Source of the DNA: DATGUN01 sp035301285
GTDB lineage: Bacteria; Bacillota; Bacilli; Bacillales; Amphibacillaceae
Length of the DNA stretch: 64,000 bases
Assembly: GCA_035301285.1 (NCBI GenBank)
Contig: DATGUN010000037.1
Location: 1 to 64,000, forward strand
Direction: 5' to 3'
Each line of letters opens with the position of its first letter. Within the stretch, counting starts at the first letter, position 1. The notes beneath the pieces are model-generated. The model was given only the letters and a program-made list of their open reading frames with translations, made no database searches and had not been told where the DNA came from. Positions 52,250 through 60,830 of the stretch are shown here, in pieces. The translations under genes were made by a program, and so were the position numbers.

Positions 52250-52845
52250 CGCTGCATGTACAGTTCATGACCATAATCATGATGGTTTCAGGCGGTTTTT
52301 ATCTAGGTATGGCATTGGATACGTTCCGTCGTTTTTCCTGGCATTGGAAAAAGCGTGCATTTTTAAAATACTTCCTTGAAATCGGTTTTTGGCTTGTGCA
52401 AAGTTTGATTTTGTTTTATGTATTATACCGGGTGAACAACGGTGAGTTACGGTTATATGTTTTCCTGAGCTGTTTATTGGGGTTTGCAACGTATCAAGCG
52501 CTTGCTTCTAACATCTATAAACAGCTTCTGGAATCGATTGTTCGTATCTTGCGTACGATATATCGCTTTTTTGAGCGCCTCATCCAAGTTTTGGTCATTA
52601 CACCTATTGTATGGATTCTAAAAACGATATATATGATGGTTTTATGGGTGATACGATTAGTCATGACTGTATTATTATGGGTTTTAAGCATCCTTTTCTA
52701 CCCGATAAGACGACTTGTCGGTTTCATCTATCAAAGATCCCCAAAAAAAATTCATCATTTTTTATACAAATTTGTGAGGATTTATAGTACAATAAAACAT
52801 ACATGTATTAAATGGCTTCAATTTATCACATTCAAAAGGAGGTAA
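52246..52845 (+). CDS. yabQ: spore cortex biosynthesis protein YabQ
   Basis: Membrane protein of 199 residues with four to five hydrophobic segments. The start MTLHVQFMTIIMMVSGGFYL G MALDTF and later FLEIGFWLVQSLILFYVLYR VNNGELRLYVFLSCLLGF fit the YabQ family. Required for cortex synthesis, located in the outer forespore membrane in B. subtilis. The C-terminus is basic. Overlaps yabP by four bases. Confidence 0.92.
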   Translation: MTLHVQFMTIIMMVSGGFYLGMALDTFRRFSWHWKKRAFLKYFLEIGFWLVQSLILFYVLYRVNNGELRLYVFLSCLLGFATYQALASNIYKQLLESIVRILRTIYRFFERLIQVLVITPIVWILKTIYMMVLWVIRLVMTVLLWVLSILFYPIRRLVGFIYQRSPKKIHHFLYKFVRIYSTIKHTCIKWLQFITFKRR

Positions 52846-52849
52846 TCGG

Positions 52850-53227
52850 TTGTCGGACAAAGATAAAGTTTCCAACTTGCATCCAGGTTATATCGGTCAA
52901 CACCATGCGTACATACAGCGTCAGAAAAGGCGTAAGAAAAGATTGACGCGCCGGCTTGTTTTCTTTTTCGTTATAGCTATTTTTGCTTTTGGAGCGATGG
53001 TTACCTATCACTTGAAACAACGTGATCTACAAGCCGATAAGAAACAGGAATATGAAGAAATGCAAGAAAAGTTGACATCTCTGAAACAACAGGAGGAGGA
53101 TCTTACGGAAGAAATCAATTTACTTCAAGATGATGATTATGTGCTGGAAATCGCCCGTACGAATTACTTTTTCTCGAAAAAAGGTGAATTGATTTTTAAA
53201 ATCCCGGATGAAGACCCCTCTTATTGA
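52850..53227 (+). CDS. divIC: cell division protein DivIC
   Basis: Bitopic septal protein of 125 residues that partners FtsL and DivIB. A basic N-terminus (RQKRRKKRLTRR) is followed by one membrane segment (LVFFFVIAIFAFGAMVTYHL) and a coiled coil (EMQEKLTSLKQQEEDLTEEI), then YVLEIARTNYFFSKKGELIF. The start is TTG after AAAAGGAGGT. Confidence 0.95.
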   Translation: MSDKDKVSNLHPGYIGQHHAYIQRQKRRKKRLTRRLVFFFVIAIFAFGAMVTYHLKQRDLQADKKQEYEEMQEKLTSLKQQEEDLTEEINLLQDDDYVLEIARTNYFFSKKGELIFKIPDEDPSY

Positions 53228-53297
53228 CATATTTTCGTTGTAACGGCTATAATGAGTATAGAATGTATTTTAAACTTTAAGGAGGAGCATTTTTTTT

Positions 53298-53681
53298 ATG
53301 TCAATCGAAGTAGGCAGTAAGCTGCTGGGAAAGGTAACGGGTATTACTAATTTTGGAGCCTTTGTCGAGCTTGAAGCGGGTAAGACAGGTCTTGTCCATA
53401 TTAGTGAAGTTGCCGATAATTATGTGAAAGATATTAATGATCACTTGACTGTTGGCGATGAAGTGAAAGTGAAGGTCATTAATGTCGAGGATGATGGTAA
53501 AATTGGTTTATCCATTAAGAAAGCAAAAGATAGACCTGTGCGCCAAAGAAGTAGCCGGGAACGGACGGAATCGTTTGAATCCAAAATGAACAAGTTCCTG
53601 AAGGACTCGGAAGATCGCTTAGCCTCTTTGAAGAAGCACACGGAATCCAAACGCGGAGGTCGAGGTGCTAAAAGAGGATAG
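53298..53681 (+). CDS. yabR: S1-domain RNA-binding protein YabR
   Basis: 127 residues. A single S1 domain fills residues 1-75 (VGSKLLGKVTGITNFGAFVE; GLVHISEVADNYVKDINDHL; VKVKVINVEDDGKIGLSIKK), and the rest is basic and low-complexity (ESKRGGRGAKRG). Function unknown; related to polynucleotide-phosphorylase-type S1 domains. AAGGAGG precedes the ATG. Confidence 0.93.
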   Translation: MSIEVGSKLLGKVTGITNFGAFVELEAGKTGLVHISEVADNYVKDINDHLTVGDEVKVKVINVEDDGKIGLSIKKAKDRPVRQRSSRERTESFESKMNKFLKDSEDRLASLKKHTESKRGGRGAKRG

Positions 53682-53723
53682 CAACTTGCTGTCTATGAGA
53701 ATGCTCTATTGATATGATATATA

Positions 53724-53766
53724 ACAAAAGTGGGTGGTGACGATTATGTCGCATCCGCTTTTTATA
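53724..53766 (+). terminator. terminator after yabR
   Basis: AAAAGTGGGTG and CATCCGCTTTT pair (two G-U) around GTGACGATTATGTCG, followed by TTTATAT. Confidence 0.72.
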
Positions 53767-53907
53767 TATGTAACACTTTAATTGCTGTATGGATGCAACC
53801 CTTTTGAACGTTTTCTGACTATGAGAGAATCGTGGAATGTGTCATGTTCGAAAGATCGTATATAATAGGTGAATCCAAAAGCCATATCATTTATGAAAAA
53901 GTCGATT

Positions 53908-53946
53908 AAAAAAGAGGGAGCCTGATAGTCCAGGTTCCCTCTTTTA
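53908..53946 (-). terminator. terminator of the tRNA-Met transcript
   Basis: AAAGAGGGA(A/G)CCT pairs with its mirror over about 12 positions around the loop near 53927; minus-strand T-run CTCTTTTTTA follows. Confidence 0.78.
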
Positions 53947-53964
53947 CTATATTTGTATCGGGTA

Positions 53965-54038
53965 TAGCGGCGGTAGGGTTCGAACCTACGACCTCACGGG
54001 TATGAACCGTACGCTCTCGCCAGCTGAGCTACGCCGCC
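53965..54038 (-). tRNA. tRNA-Met(CAT)
   Basis: Cloverleaf of 74 nt on the minus strand: acceptor GGCGGCG with CGCCGCT (first pair G-U), D-arm GCTCAGCTGGCGAGAGC, anticodon arm ACGGTTCATACCCGT with anticodon CAT, T-arm GTAGGTTCGAACCCTAC; discriminator A; CCA not encoded. It is the elongator type of B. subtilis trnSL-Met. It points against the flanking genes. A sigma-A promoter (TTGACA, 18 bases, TATGAT) lies just upstream. Confidence 0.96.
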
Positions 54039-54056
54039 AAATAAGTCACAAGAGAT

Positions 54057-54086
54057 ATCATACAATAGAGGCCCTGTTCATGTCAA
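54057..54086 (-). promoter_or_regulatory. sigma-A promoter of tRNA-Met
   Basis: Minus strand TTGACA at 54081-54086, 18-base spacer, TATGAT at 54057-54062, ending 18 bases before the tRNA. Bases 54087-54241 hold no gene I can support. Confidence 0.8.
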
Positions 54087-54241
54087 TAGAAAACATTATT
54101 TTTGATAAATCATCATTTGCGTTACTTCTTGTAGAATATGTGCGAGAAGGGATGGGTGTGCGATTTGGAAGCTTTTAACCGAACAGATGATTTATAGGAG
54201 GAGGCGCAACAGGAATCGATTACCCGACTTTTATCAAGAAA

Positions 54242-54309
54242 GCAGTCGAACGATTTATTGATATCGCTCTCTTGTTTTGACAAAAAATAAACACACTCTA
54301 TGTTTTAAT
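54242..54309 (+). promoter_or_regulatory. Spo0A-type promoter of spoIIE with 21-bp spacing
   Basis: TTGACA 54277-54282 and TTTAAT 54304-54309 are 21 bases apart, too far for ordinary sigma-A use but typical of Spo0A~P-activated class promoters such as B. subtilis spoIIE and spoIIG. The -35 lies inside TTTGACAAA, the complement form of a 0A-box, and GCAGTCGAA at 54242-54250 is a second box-like site. Confidence 0.72.
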
Positions 54310-54336
54310 AGCGATTAAGATGGGAGTGGGTAAAAA

Positions 54337-56781
54337 ATGATAGATTCTGCCTCAGGTATCAGAACAAAGCTATTGTCCGTGGAAAAAGGAGCGGTGAACA
54401 AAGTGCAAAATAGTATTCTATCACGGGCAAAAACACTTTTGATGGAGAGGGGATGGATATTTTATATTGTCGGTTTTCTGTTGGGACGAGCTGTCATCCT
54501 GTCTCAAGTGTCACCTTTTGCCATAGCATTTTTGGCGACAACGTGGTTTATACATAAAAAACAGGCAACAAAGGTGATGTTAGCTGTTATAGCAGGTGCC
54601 CTGACGTATGATATACGTCATGGATTGTTTATAATCATTTCCATGATTGTATTTACCTTTTTGGCAGGACTGTATAAGTCCATGAAGCAAAAACAATGGA
54701 TGATTCCATTGCTTGTTTTTCTCTCGACAAGTATTCCGCGGATGTTCTTCCACTCTTTAAGTGGAACATTGTCACCCTATGAGTGGATGCTTTTATCGGT
54801 TGAAGGGATCATGGGAGCGGTTTTAGTCCTTATTTTTATGCAAAGTGTTCCGATTCTCGCCCATGGCAAGTATAAACCAACATTAAAAAACGAAGAGATC
54901 ATTTGTATGATCATCCTGATTTCCTCTATTTTGACTGGAACCATTGGTTGGGTCCTTTTTGATGCATCCATGGAACAGGTTTTTTCACGATATATTGTGC
55001 TTGTGCTAGCATTCGTCGGAGGTGCCGCGATTGGATCGACTGTCGGTGTTGTAGCGGGATTGATATTGTCGTTGGCCGATGTAAGCAATCTTTATCAAAT
55101 GAGTTTACTTGCTTTTTCGGGGTTGTTGGGAGGATTGTTGAAAGAAGGTAAGAAGCTTGGAGTCGTCGCAGGATTGATTGTCGGAACGGTGTTGGTAGGG
55201 ATATACAGTGATTCGGGCGTACTCCTTCCTTCTCTCACGGAATCACTCATGGCTTCTGTGCTCTTCTTTCTGACACCGAGTGGTCTGTTTCGAAAAGTAT
55301 CCCGTTTTATTCCGGGAACAGAAGAATATTCAAATGAGCAGGAAATGTACTTACAAAAGGTGCGTAATGTGACCGCCAAAAGGGTAGAGCAATTTTCGAA
55401 TGTTTTCGAAGCGCTTTCGAAAAGCTTTAACACGGGTGATGAGCGTATTCAGGATAGTGGTGACTCCATCAAGGAAACAGACTACTTCCTAAGCAATGTC
55501 ACTGAAAAAACGTGTCAATCATGCTTTATGAAAGAGCGTTGTTGGGAGGCGCAGTTCGATAAGACATATTCATTGATGGAGGCATTGAAAGGGGAGCTTG
55601 CAAACGGGCAAGACCCAAACCACAAGCTTATGCGTGATTTTGAAAACCATTGTGTGAAATCAAAAAAGGTCATGCATATCATGAAAGAAGAGATGTCTTT
55701 TTTCGAAGCCAACCAAAAATTGAAAAAACAGGTCATGGAAAGTAAGCGCTTTGTGGCGGATCAATTACAAGGTGTTTCGGAAGTCATGGAGAATTTTTCA
55801 CTGGAAATGATGAAAGAGAGGGAGCATCACGAGAAACAAGAAGCCGAGATCGTAAGTGCGTTGAAATATATGGGCATTACGTTGGAAAAGCTGGATATTT
55901 ACCGCCTGGAAAAAGGAAATATCGATATCGAAATGACGGTGTCGTTCTATGATTACCATGGAGAAGGCACCAAGGTGATCGCACCGACTCTATCTGATAT
56001 TTTGAATGAAAATGTTGTTGTAACGCACGAAGAAAGTTCTCCGTTTTTAAATGGTTATTGTTATCTTGGTTTCGGTTCCCTGAAAGAATTTGTCGTTGAA
56101 ACAGGTATGGCGAACGCGGCCAGGGGTGGAGGGCTCATATCGGGTGACAGCTATACTTCGATGGAACTGGGAACAGGGAAGTATGCGATGGCTATCTCGG
56201 ACGGAATGGGGAATGGCAGACGCGCACATGAAGAAAGCGGTGAGACATTAAGGTTGTTGAGACAGATTTTGCAATCTGGCATTGAGGAAAAAGTAGCGAT
56301 AAAATCAATCAATTCCATTTTAGCGCTTAGGTCTCCCGATGAAATGTTTGCCACCTTGGATTTAGCGGTGATTAATTTGCATAATGCTTTTGTGCGTTTT
56401 TTGAAAATAAGTTCCGCACCCAGTTTTGTAAAACGTGGGAAGGATATCCGTAAAATAGAAGCCAGCAATCTTCCTATCGGCATCATTGGCGATGTGGATG
56501 TCGATATGGTGACAGAACAATTGAAGTCCGGTGATATTTTGATTATGGTCAGTGACGGTATTTACGATGGTCCGAAACATATTGAAAACACAGATGACTG
56601 GCTGAGACGGAAGTTAAGGGATATGCGTACGGATAAACCACAAGAAATCGCCGATTTATTGTTGGAAGAAGTCATCCGGACATCTGGTGACATTGTTGAT
56701 GACATGACCGTTATCGTTGCAAAGGTGGATAAAAACACGCCAGAGTGGACAGCGATCCCGTTTTCACAAGAAGCACAGTAA
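54337..56781 (+). CDS. spoIIE: stage II sporulation protein E (PP2C phosphatase)
   Basis: Septum-bound phosphatase that dephosphorylates SpoIIAA and so frees sigma-F in the forespore. 814 residues: about ten membrane segments in residues 45-330, a central cytoplasmic region with CQSCFMKERCWEAQFDK, and a C-terminal PP2C domain with GDSYTSMELGTGKYAMAISD, GMGNGRRAHEESGET and VSDGIYDGPKHIENTDDW, which hold the metal-binding Asp residues. Spo0A-type promoter upstream. Confidence 0.96.
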   Translation: MIDSASGIRTKLLSVEKGAVNKVQNSILSRAKTLLMERGWIFYIVGFLLGRAVILSQVSPFAIAFLATTWFIHKKQATKVMLAVIAGALTYDIRHGLFIIISMIVFTFLAGLYKSMKQKQWMIPLLVFLSTSIPRMFFHSLSGTLSPYEWMLLSVEGIMGAVLVLIFMQSVPILAHGKYKPTLKNEEIICMIILISSILTGTIGWVLFDASMEQVFSRYIVLVLAFVGGAAIGSTVGVVAGLILSLADVSNLYQMSLLAFSGLLGGLLKEGKKLGVVAGLIVGTVLVGIYSDSGVLLPSLTESLMASVLFFLTPSGLFRKVSRFIPGTEEYSNEQEMYLQKVRNVTAKRVEQFSNVFEALSKSFNTGDERIQDSGDSIKETDYFLSNVTEKTCQSCFMKERCWEAQFDKTYSLMEALKGELANGQDPNHKLMRDFENHCVKSKKVMHIMKEEMSFFEANQKLKKQVMESKRFVADQLQGVSEVMENFSLEMMKEREHHEKQEAEIVSALKYMGITLEKLDIYRLEKGNIDIEMTVSFYDYHGEGTKVIAPTLSDILNENVVVTHEESSPFLNGYCYLGFGSLKEFVVETGMANAARGGGLISGDSYTSMELGTGKYAMAISDGMGNGRRAHEESGETLRLLRQILQSGIEEKVAIKSINSILALRSPDEMFATLDLAVINLHNAFVRFLKISSAPSFVKRGKDIRKIEASNLPIGIIGDVDVDMVTEQLKSGDILIMVSDGIYDGPKHIENTDDWLRRKLRDMRTDKPQEIADLLLEEVIRTSGDIVDDMTVIVAKVDKNTPEWTAIPFSQEAQ

Positions 56782-56856
56782 TGCAATCGCCCTCATCACC
56801 GACGTATATGTTTTTCCTGTTTTGGCGATGCTTTTAAGGGAAACGGAGGGATGGTT

Positions 56857-57597
56857 GTGAAAAAAGGAACCTTAAAACAAATTCTATTGATTACGGATGG
56901 CTGTTCAAATAAAGGAGAAGACCCATCTGCAGTCGCGTCTTTGGTCCACGAACAAGGGATCACGGTCAATGTGATCGGTATCTTGGCTGAAGATGAACCC
57001 GAAGATTCAGAAGGTCTTGAAGAAGTGGAGGAAATCGCCCTTTCTGGAGGTGGGGTCAGTCAAATCGTCTATAAAGAGGCTTTGAAGCAAACCGTTCAAA
57101 CAGTGACAAAGCAAGCGATGACACAAACACTAGAAGGTTTTGTGAATAAGGAATTGAAACAAATACTAGGGTCTGACGAGACGTTGGAGGATCTTGATCC
57201 CGAAAAACGGGGTGACGTCATGGAAGTCGTTGAGGATATGGGGGAGACATGTGATTTGGAAGTGCTTGTATTAGTTGATACAAGTGCCAGCATGTATGAT
57301 AAGTTACCAACGGTGAAGGATGCGCTGATTGATCTATCGATAAGCATGAATGCACGGATCGGACGCAATCGCTTCAGTATTTTTAGCTTTCCGGGGAAAC
57401 GGGAAAGTATGCAAAAGGTGTTTGATTGGTCAAGCCAACTTGATTCGGTGACAACTATATTCCCGAAACTATCAAGTGGTGGGATTACGCCTACCGGCCC
57501 AGCCTTGCGTGAAGCGATGTATCAATTCGGAAAGAAAAGCTTACGGAGGAGCTTAAAGTATGAAGATGAATCAGACATTGAAGAATCTTGGGGTTAA
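56857..57597 (+). CDS. yabS: YabS-like VWA-domain protein
   Basis: Protein of 246 residues. The N-terminal part (ILLITDGCSNKGEDPSAVAS) looks like a half VWA fold; the C-terminal part has a MIDAS-like motif (VLVLVDTSASMYDKLPTVKD) and GGITPTGPALREAMYQFG. The GTG at 56857 is six bases after GGAGGG; the ATG at 56851 abuts the site. Role unknown; it overlaps the kinase gene yabT by 38 bases and follows spoIIE as in B. subtilis. Confidence 0.88.
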   Translation: MKKGTLKQILLITDGCSNKGEDPSAVASLVHEQGITVNVIGILAEDEPEDSEGLEEVEEIALSGGGVSQIVYKEALKQTVQTVTKQAMTQTLEGFVNKELKQILGSDETLEDLDPEKRGDVMEVVEDMGETCDLEVLVLVDTSASMYDKLPTVKDALIDLSISMNARIGRNRFSIFSFPGKRESMQKVFDWSSQLDSVTTIFPKLSSGGITPTGPALREAMYQFGKKSLRRSLKYEDESDIEESWG

Positions 57598-58486
57598 TAT
57601 CATCCCAGGGATGGTACTCAAGGGAAAATGGCATAAGAAACGTTATGTTGTTCGGAAGAAGCTAGGAAGCGGCGCAATTGGAAGTGTTTATCTCTGTGAC
57701 AGGAACAATAAGCCTGTTGCGATCAAGTTAAGCCGGAATGGTTCTTCCATGATGAGCGAGGTCAATGTGCTGAAAGCTTTAGGGAAGGTCCAAGGAAAAA
57801 AACTTGGGCCTTCTTTATTGGATGTCGATGATTGGGTTGCCGCGGATGGTACGACAATCACATTTTATGTCATGGAATATGTACATGGGGTATCGATGAG
57901 CAGCTATATTCACAAACATGGGCGTGAATGGGTCGGTGTTTTTATTTTGCAGTTATTGGAAGACTTGGAGGCGTTGCACCGATCTGGATGGGTTTTTGGG
58001 GATTTGAAGACGGAGAATCTGCTCGTCACATCACCACCTGCACGTGCACGATGGATTGATGTCGGTGGCACAACTCAAATCGGACGGTCCATCAAGGAAT
58101 ATACAGCATTTTATGATCGTGCCTATTGGGAAGCGGGGTCCAGGCGTGCAGATCCGGGTTATGACTTGTTTGCGCTTGTCATGACCATTTTGCATATTCA
58201 TTACCCGAAACGTTTTTCAAAAGGGACTGATCCGAAACAAACGCTGCTCGGAAAAATGCGAGCTCTCAAACCCCTTCATGTATATTATCGCCCATTCAAA
58301 AAAGCCATCGAGGGCGCTTATACGAGCAGTTCAGACATGAAAGAAGATATTAAACAGAGTCTCTATCATGATCAAAAACGAAATCGATATAAACGAAAAG
58401 CATCTTCAGGACGCCCGGTGTGGATGGAGAGTGCAGGGATCATCTTGATTGCATCGGGATATTATATGATGTCTATCCTTTTGTAG
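57560..58486 (+). CDS. yabT: YabT-type Ser/Thr protein kinase
   Basis: Kinase of 308 residues. Glycine loop VRKKLGSGAIGSVYLCDRNN, Lys in PVAIKLSRNG, the HRD-like block LHRSGWVFGDLKTENLLVTS with catalytic Asp, and WIDVGG in place of DFG. A membrane segment ends the protein (GIILIASGYYMMSILL). In B. subtilis YabT is forespore-expressed, binds DNA and phosphorylates RecA. Its GGAGGAGC start site lies inside yabS. Confidence 0.92.
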   Translation: MKMNQTLKNLGVNIIPGMVLKGKWHKKRYVVRKKLGSGAIGSVYLCDRNNKPVAIKLSRNGSSMMSEVNVLKALGKVQGKKLGPSLLDVDDWVAADGTTITFYVMEYVHGVSMSSYIHKHGREWVGVFILQLLEDLEALHRSGWVFGDLKTENLLVTSPPARARWIDVGGTTQIGRSIKEYTAFYDRAYWEAGSRRADPGYDLFALVMTILHIHYPKRFSKGTDPKQTLLGKMRALKPLHVYYRPFKKAIEGAYTSSSDMKEDIKQSLYHDQKRNRYKRKASSGRPVWMESAGIILIASGYYMMSILL

Positions 58487-58586
58487 CAGTGAGAGGAATG
58501 AAAGGTTAAAACATAGTCATCAATCTTTTGTTTGATGAATGAGGTATGATAGGATAAAGGTAGTAAACAGATAGGGATGACAAGAT

Positions 58587-59996
58587 ATGATAGAATCCAA
58601 GTTGATTGAATACATAAAGTGGCATCAATTATTGGAACAAGGAAAAACGGTAGTGGTGGGTGTTTCAGGCGGCCCTGATTCGATGGCTCTCTTATCCTTC
58701 CTTAATTCAATCCGCAGCGCATGGGATTTGACTTTAATCGCATTATCGGTTGAACATGGGTTGCGTGGTCAAGTATCATTGGATGATCTGTCATATGTTG
58801 AACAGATGTGTGAAGAATGGGGAATTGCATTCGAAGGAACTTCTGTTGATGTCGCATCATATAAAAAGGCACATCAAGTCGGGACACAGGTTGCTGCAAG
58901 GGAATTGAGGTATTCTTTTTTCAAGGAACAAATGGAAAAACATCAAGCGGATTATCTCGCACTCGGCCACCATGCAGATGATCAACTGGAGACAATGTTG
59001 ATGAATCTGGCCCGTTCCAGCACTCCTGAGGCATTATCCGGTATACCAATCAGACGAACATTTGCAACCGGAATGATTATCCGGCCTTTTCTTTGTGTGA
59101 CGCGGGAAGAAATTGAAGCTTACTGTCAATCAAAAGGGATTGTTCCGCGCAGAGATGCTTCTAATGAAGATATAAAATATACCCGGAATGCCGTTCGTAA
59201 AAAGATATCACCACTTATTAAAGAATTGAATCCGAATGTCCACAGAGGCTTACAGCACTTGAGTATGTCTCTAATGGCGGATGCGGAATATTTAGCAGAA
59301 CGTACCCGGAAGATGGTTGATAGTATCGTGACATTTAACCCTGATAAACAGGAAGCTTTTTTTGATGTAAAAACATTCAAGTCATACCCAAGTGCTTTAC
59401 AAAGGCGAGCATTTCATCTAATATTGAACCATCTATATCATGAAACACCTAAAAACGTATCTTATATACATGAAGAGAATTTCTTTAATTTGTTAAAACA
59501 AAATGGCGGCCATAAAAAGTTGGATTTACCCGAGCAGGTTCAAGTAACCAAATCATACCTGGACGTCACATTCCATATGGCGGATAATGATTCCAACAGC
59601 CATCCATTCCGTATGCCACTGACCATACCAGGTGAGACGATCCTTCCGGATGGTTCCAAGTTGATTGCCAAAGAAGTAAGTCATCCGGACTTTAAAGGGA
59701 AATATACATATATTTGCAATCATGACCATATAGACTTCCCCTTATATGTCCGCACACGCAAAAGTGGTGACAGGATGGGGTGGAAGGGGCTCCATGGCCA
59801 TAAGAAGTTGAAAGATATCTTCATCGATTATAAAGTTCCCTTGAGTGACAGGGACGGTTGGCCTATTGTAACGGATGACAATGATCAGATATTATGGCTT
59901 ATCGGCCTTAAAAAGAACCAGGTTGAACAGTTACCGACAGCGACATCATATATTCAATTGACATATGAAAAAGTAAAGGGGGAGCATCATGCATAG
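58587..59996 (+). CDS. tilS: tRNA(Ile)-lysidine synthase
   Basis: Modifies C34 of tRNA-Ile(CAU) to lysidine; essential. 469 residues. PP-loop VVVGVSGGPDSMALLSFL, then SVEHGLRG, ALGHHADDQLETMLMNLAR and RDASNEDIKYTRNAVRKKI. The C-terminal domain (RTRKSGDRMGWKGLHGHKKL KDIFID) is the substrate-binding end. Overlaps hpt by eight bases. Confidence 0.96.
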   Translation: MIESKLIEYIKWHQLLEQGKTVVVGVSGGPDSMALLSFLNSIRSAWDLTLIALSVEHGLRGQVSLDDLSYVEQMCEEWGIAFEGTSVDVASYKKAHQVGTQVAARELRYSFFKEQMEKHQADYLALGHHADDQLETMLMNLARSSTPEALSGIPIRRTFATGMIIRPFLCVTREEIEAYCQSKGIVPRRDASNEDIKYTRNAVRKKISPLIKELNPNVHRGLQHLSMSLMADAEYLAERTRKMVDSIVTFNPDKQEAFFDVKTFKSYPSALQRRAFHLILNHLYHETPKNVSYIHEENFFNLLKQNGGHKKLDLPEQVQVTKSYLDVTFHMADNDSNSHPFRMPLTIPGETILPDGSKLIAKEVSHPDFKGKYTYICNHDHIDFPLYVRTRKSGDRMGWKGLHGHKKLKDIFIDYKVPLSDRDGWPIVTDDNDQILWLIGLKKNQVEQLPTATSYIQLTYEKVKGEHHA

Positions 59997-60534
59997 AGAT
60001 ATTGAAAAAGTATTGATTACAGAAGAGGAAATCAGGGAAAAGTGTGAACAGCTTGGACATGAACTGACAGCGGAATATGCAGATAGGTTCCCATTGGCAA
60101 TTGGTGTTTTGAAAGGCGCCATGCCTTTTATGGCCGATATCCTCCGGAAAATCGAAACCCATTTGGAAATGGATTTCATGGACGTATCGAGCTACGGTGG
60201 AAAAATGCATTCATCCGGCGAAGTAAAAATCGTAAAAGATTTGAATACGAAAGTGGAAGGTAGGCATATATTAATCATTGAAGATATTATCGACAGCGGT
60301 TCGACGTTGAAGTATCTGGTCGACTTATTCAAATATCGTAAAGCTGCATCCATAAAGATCGTCACTCTGCTTGATAAACCAACCGGCAGAAAAGCTCAGA
60401 TAAAAGCAGACATCATCGGTTTTGAAGTCCCAGATGAATTTGTGGTCGGATATGGGTTAGACTATGAAGAAAAATACAGGAACTTGCCTTACATCGGTGT
60501 ATTGAAGCCGGAAGTGTATGAAGGAAAAGAATGA
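59989..60534 (+). CDS. hpt: hypoxanthine-guanine phosphoribosyltransferase
   Basis: Purine salvage enzyme (HprT), 181 residues. PRPP motif ILIIEDIIDSGSTLKYLVDL, the base-binding FEVPDEFVVGYGLDYEEKYR N and the FPLAIGVLKGAMPFMADILR core are visible. GGGGGAG precedes the ATG. In B. subtilis it also binds FtsH-region regulators with TilS; tilS-hpt-ftsH order is conserved. Confidence 0.96.
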   Translation: MHRDIEKVLITEEEIREKCEQLGHELTAEYADRFPLAIGVLKGAMPFMADILRKIETHLEMDFMDVSSYGGKMHSSGEVKIVKDLNTKVEGRHILIIEDIIDSGSTLKYLVDLFKYRKAASIKIVTLLDKPTGRKAQIKADIIGFEVPDEFVVGYGLDYEEKYRNLPYIGVLKPEVYEGKE

Positions 60535-60830
60535 AGAAGCAACATTGACGACTGAAGAAAACCATATTGGATGTTTGGTATCAGGAAAGTCAAAGGTGTT
60601 GCTCTGAATAAAAAGCATATACGGGATGAACATGATTGTACTTGAAAGAAGTGTCCAACAGTTTTAGCCAAGAGGAATACATAACCTGAAAATATCCTTT
60701 TCTCCAAGGGATGAGAAAGGCAAATGGTGGAGTGGAAGTATATTTCTTTTGCGAGTGAAATTAGTTGTATTTGAACTTTTTCATATGGTACTATTGTTTA
60801 TAGTTTTTCCCGCTTGGGAGGAGGTAACCA
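60535..60830. other. intergenic with the ftsH promoter
   Basis: TTGTAT at 60765-60770, 18 bases, TACTAT at 60789-60794 is the best sigma-A candidate for ftsH. GGGAGGAGGT follows before the start. No gene or strong hairpin is seen in the rest. Confidence 0.55.
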
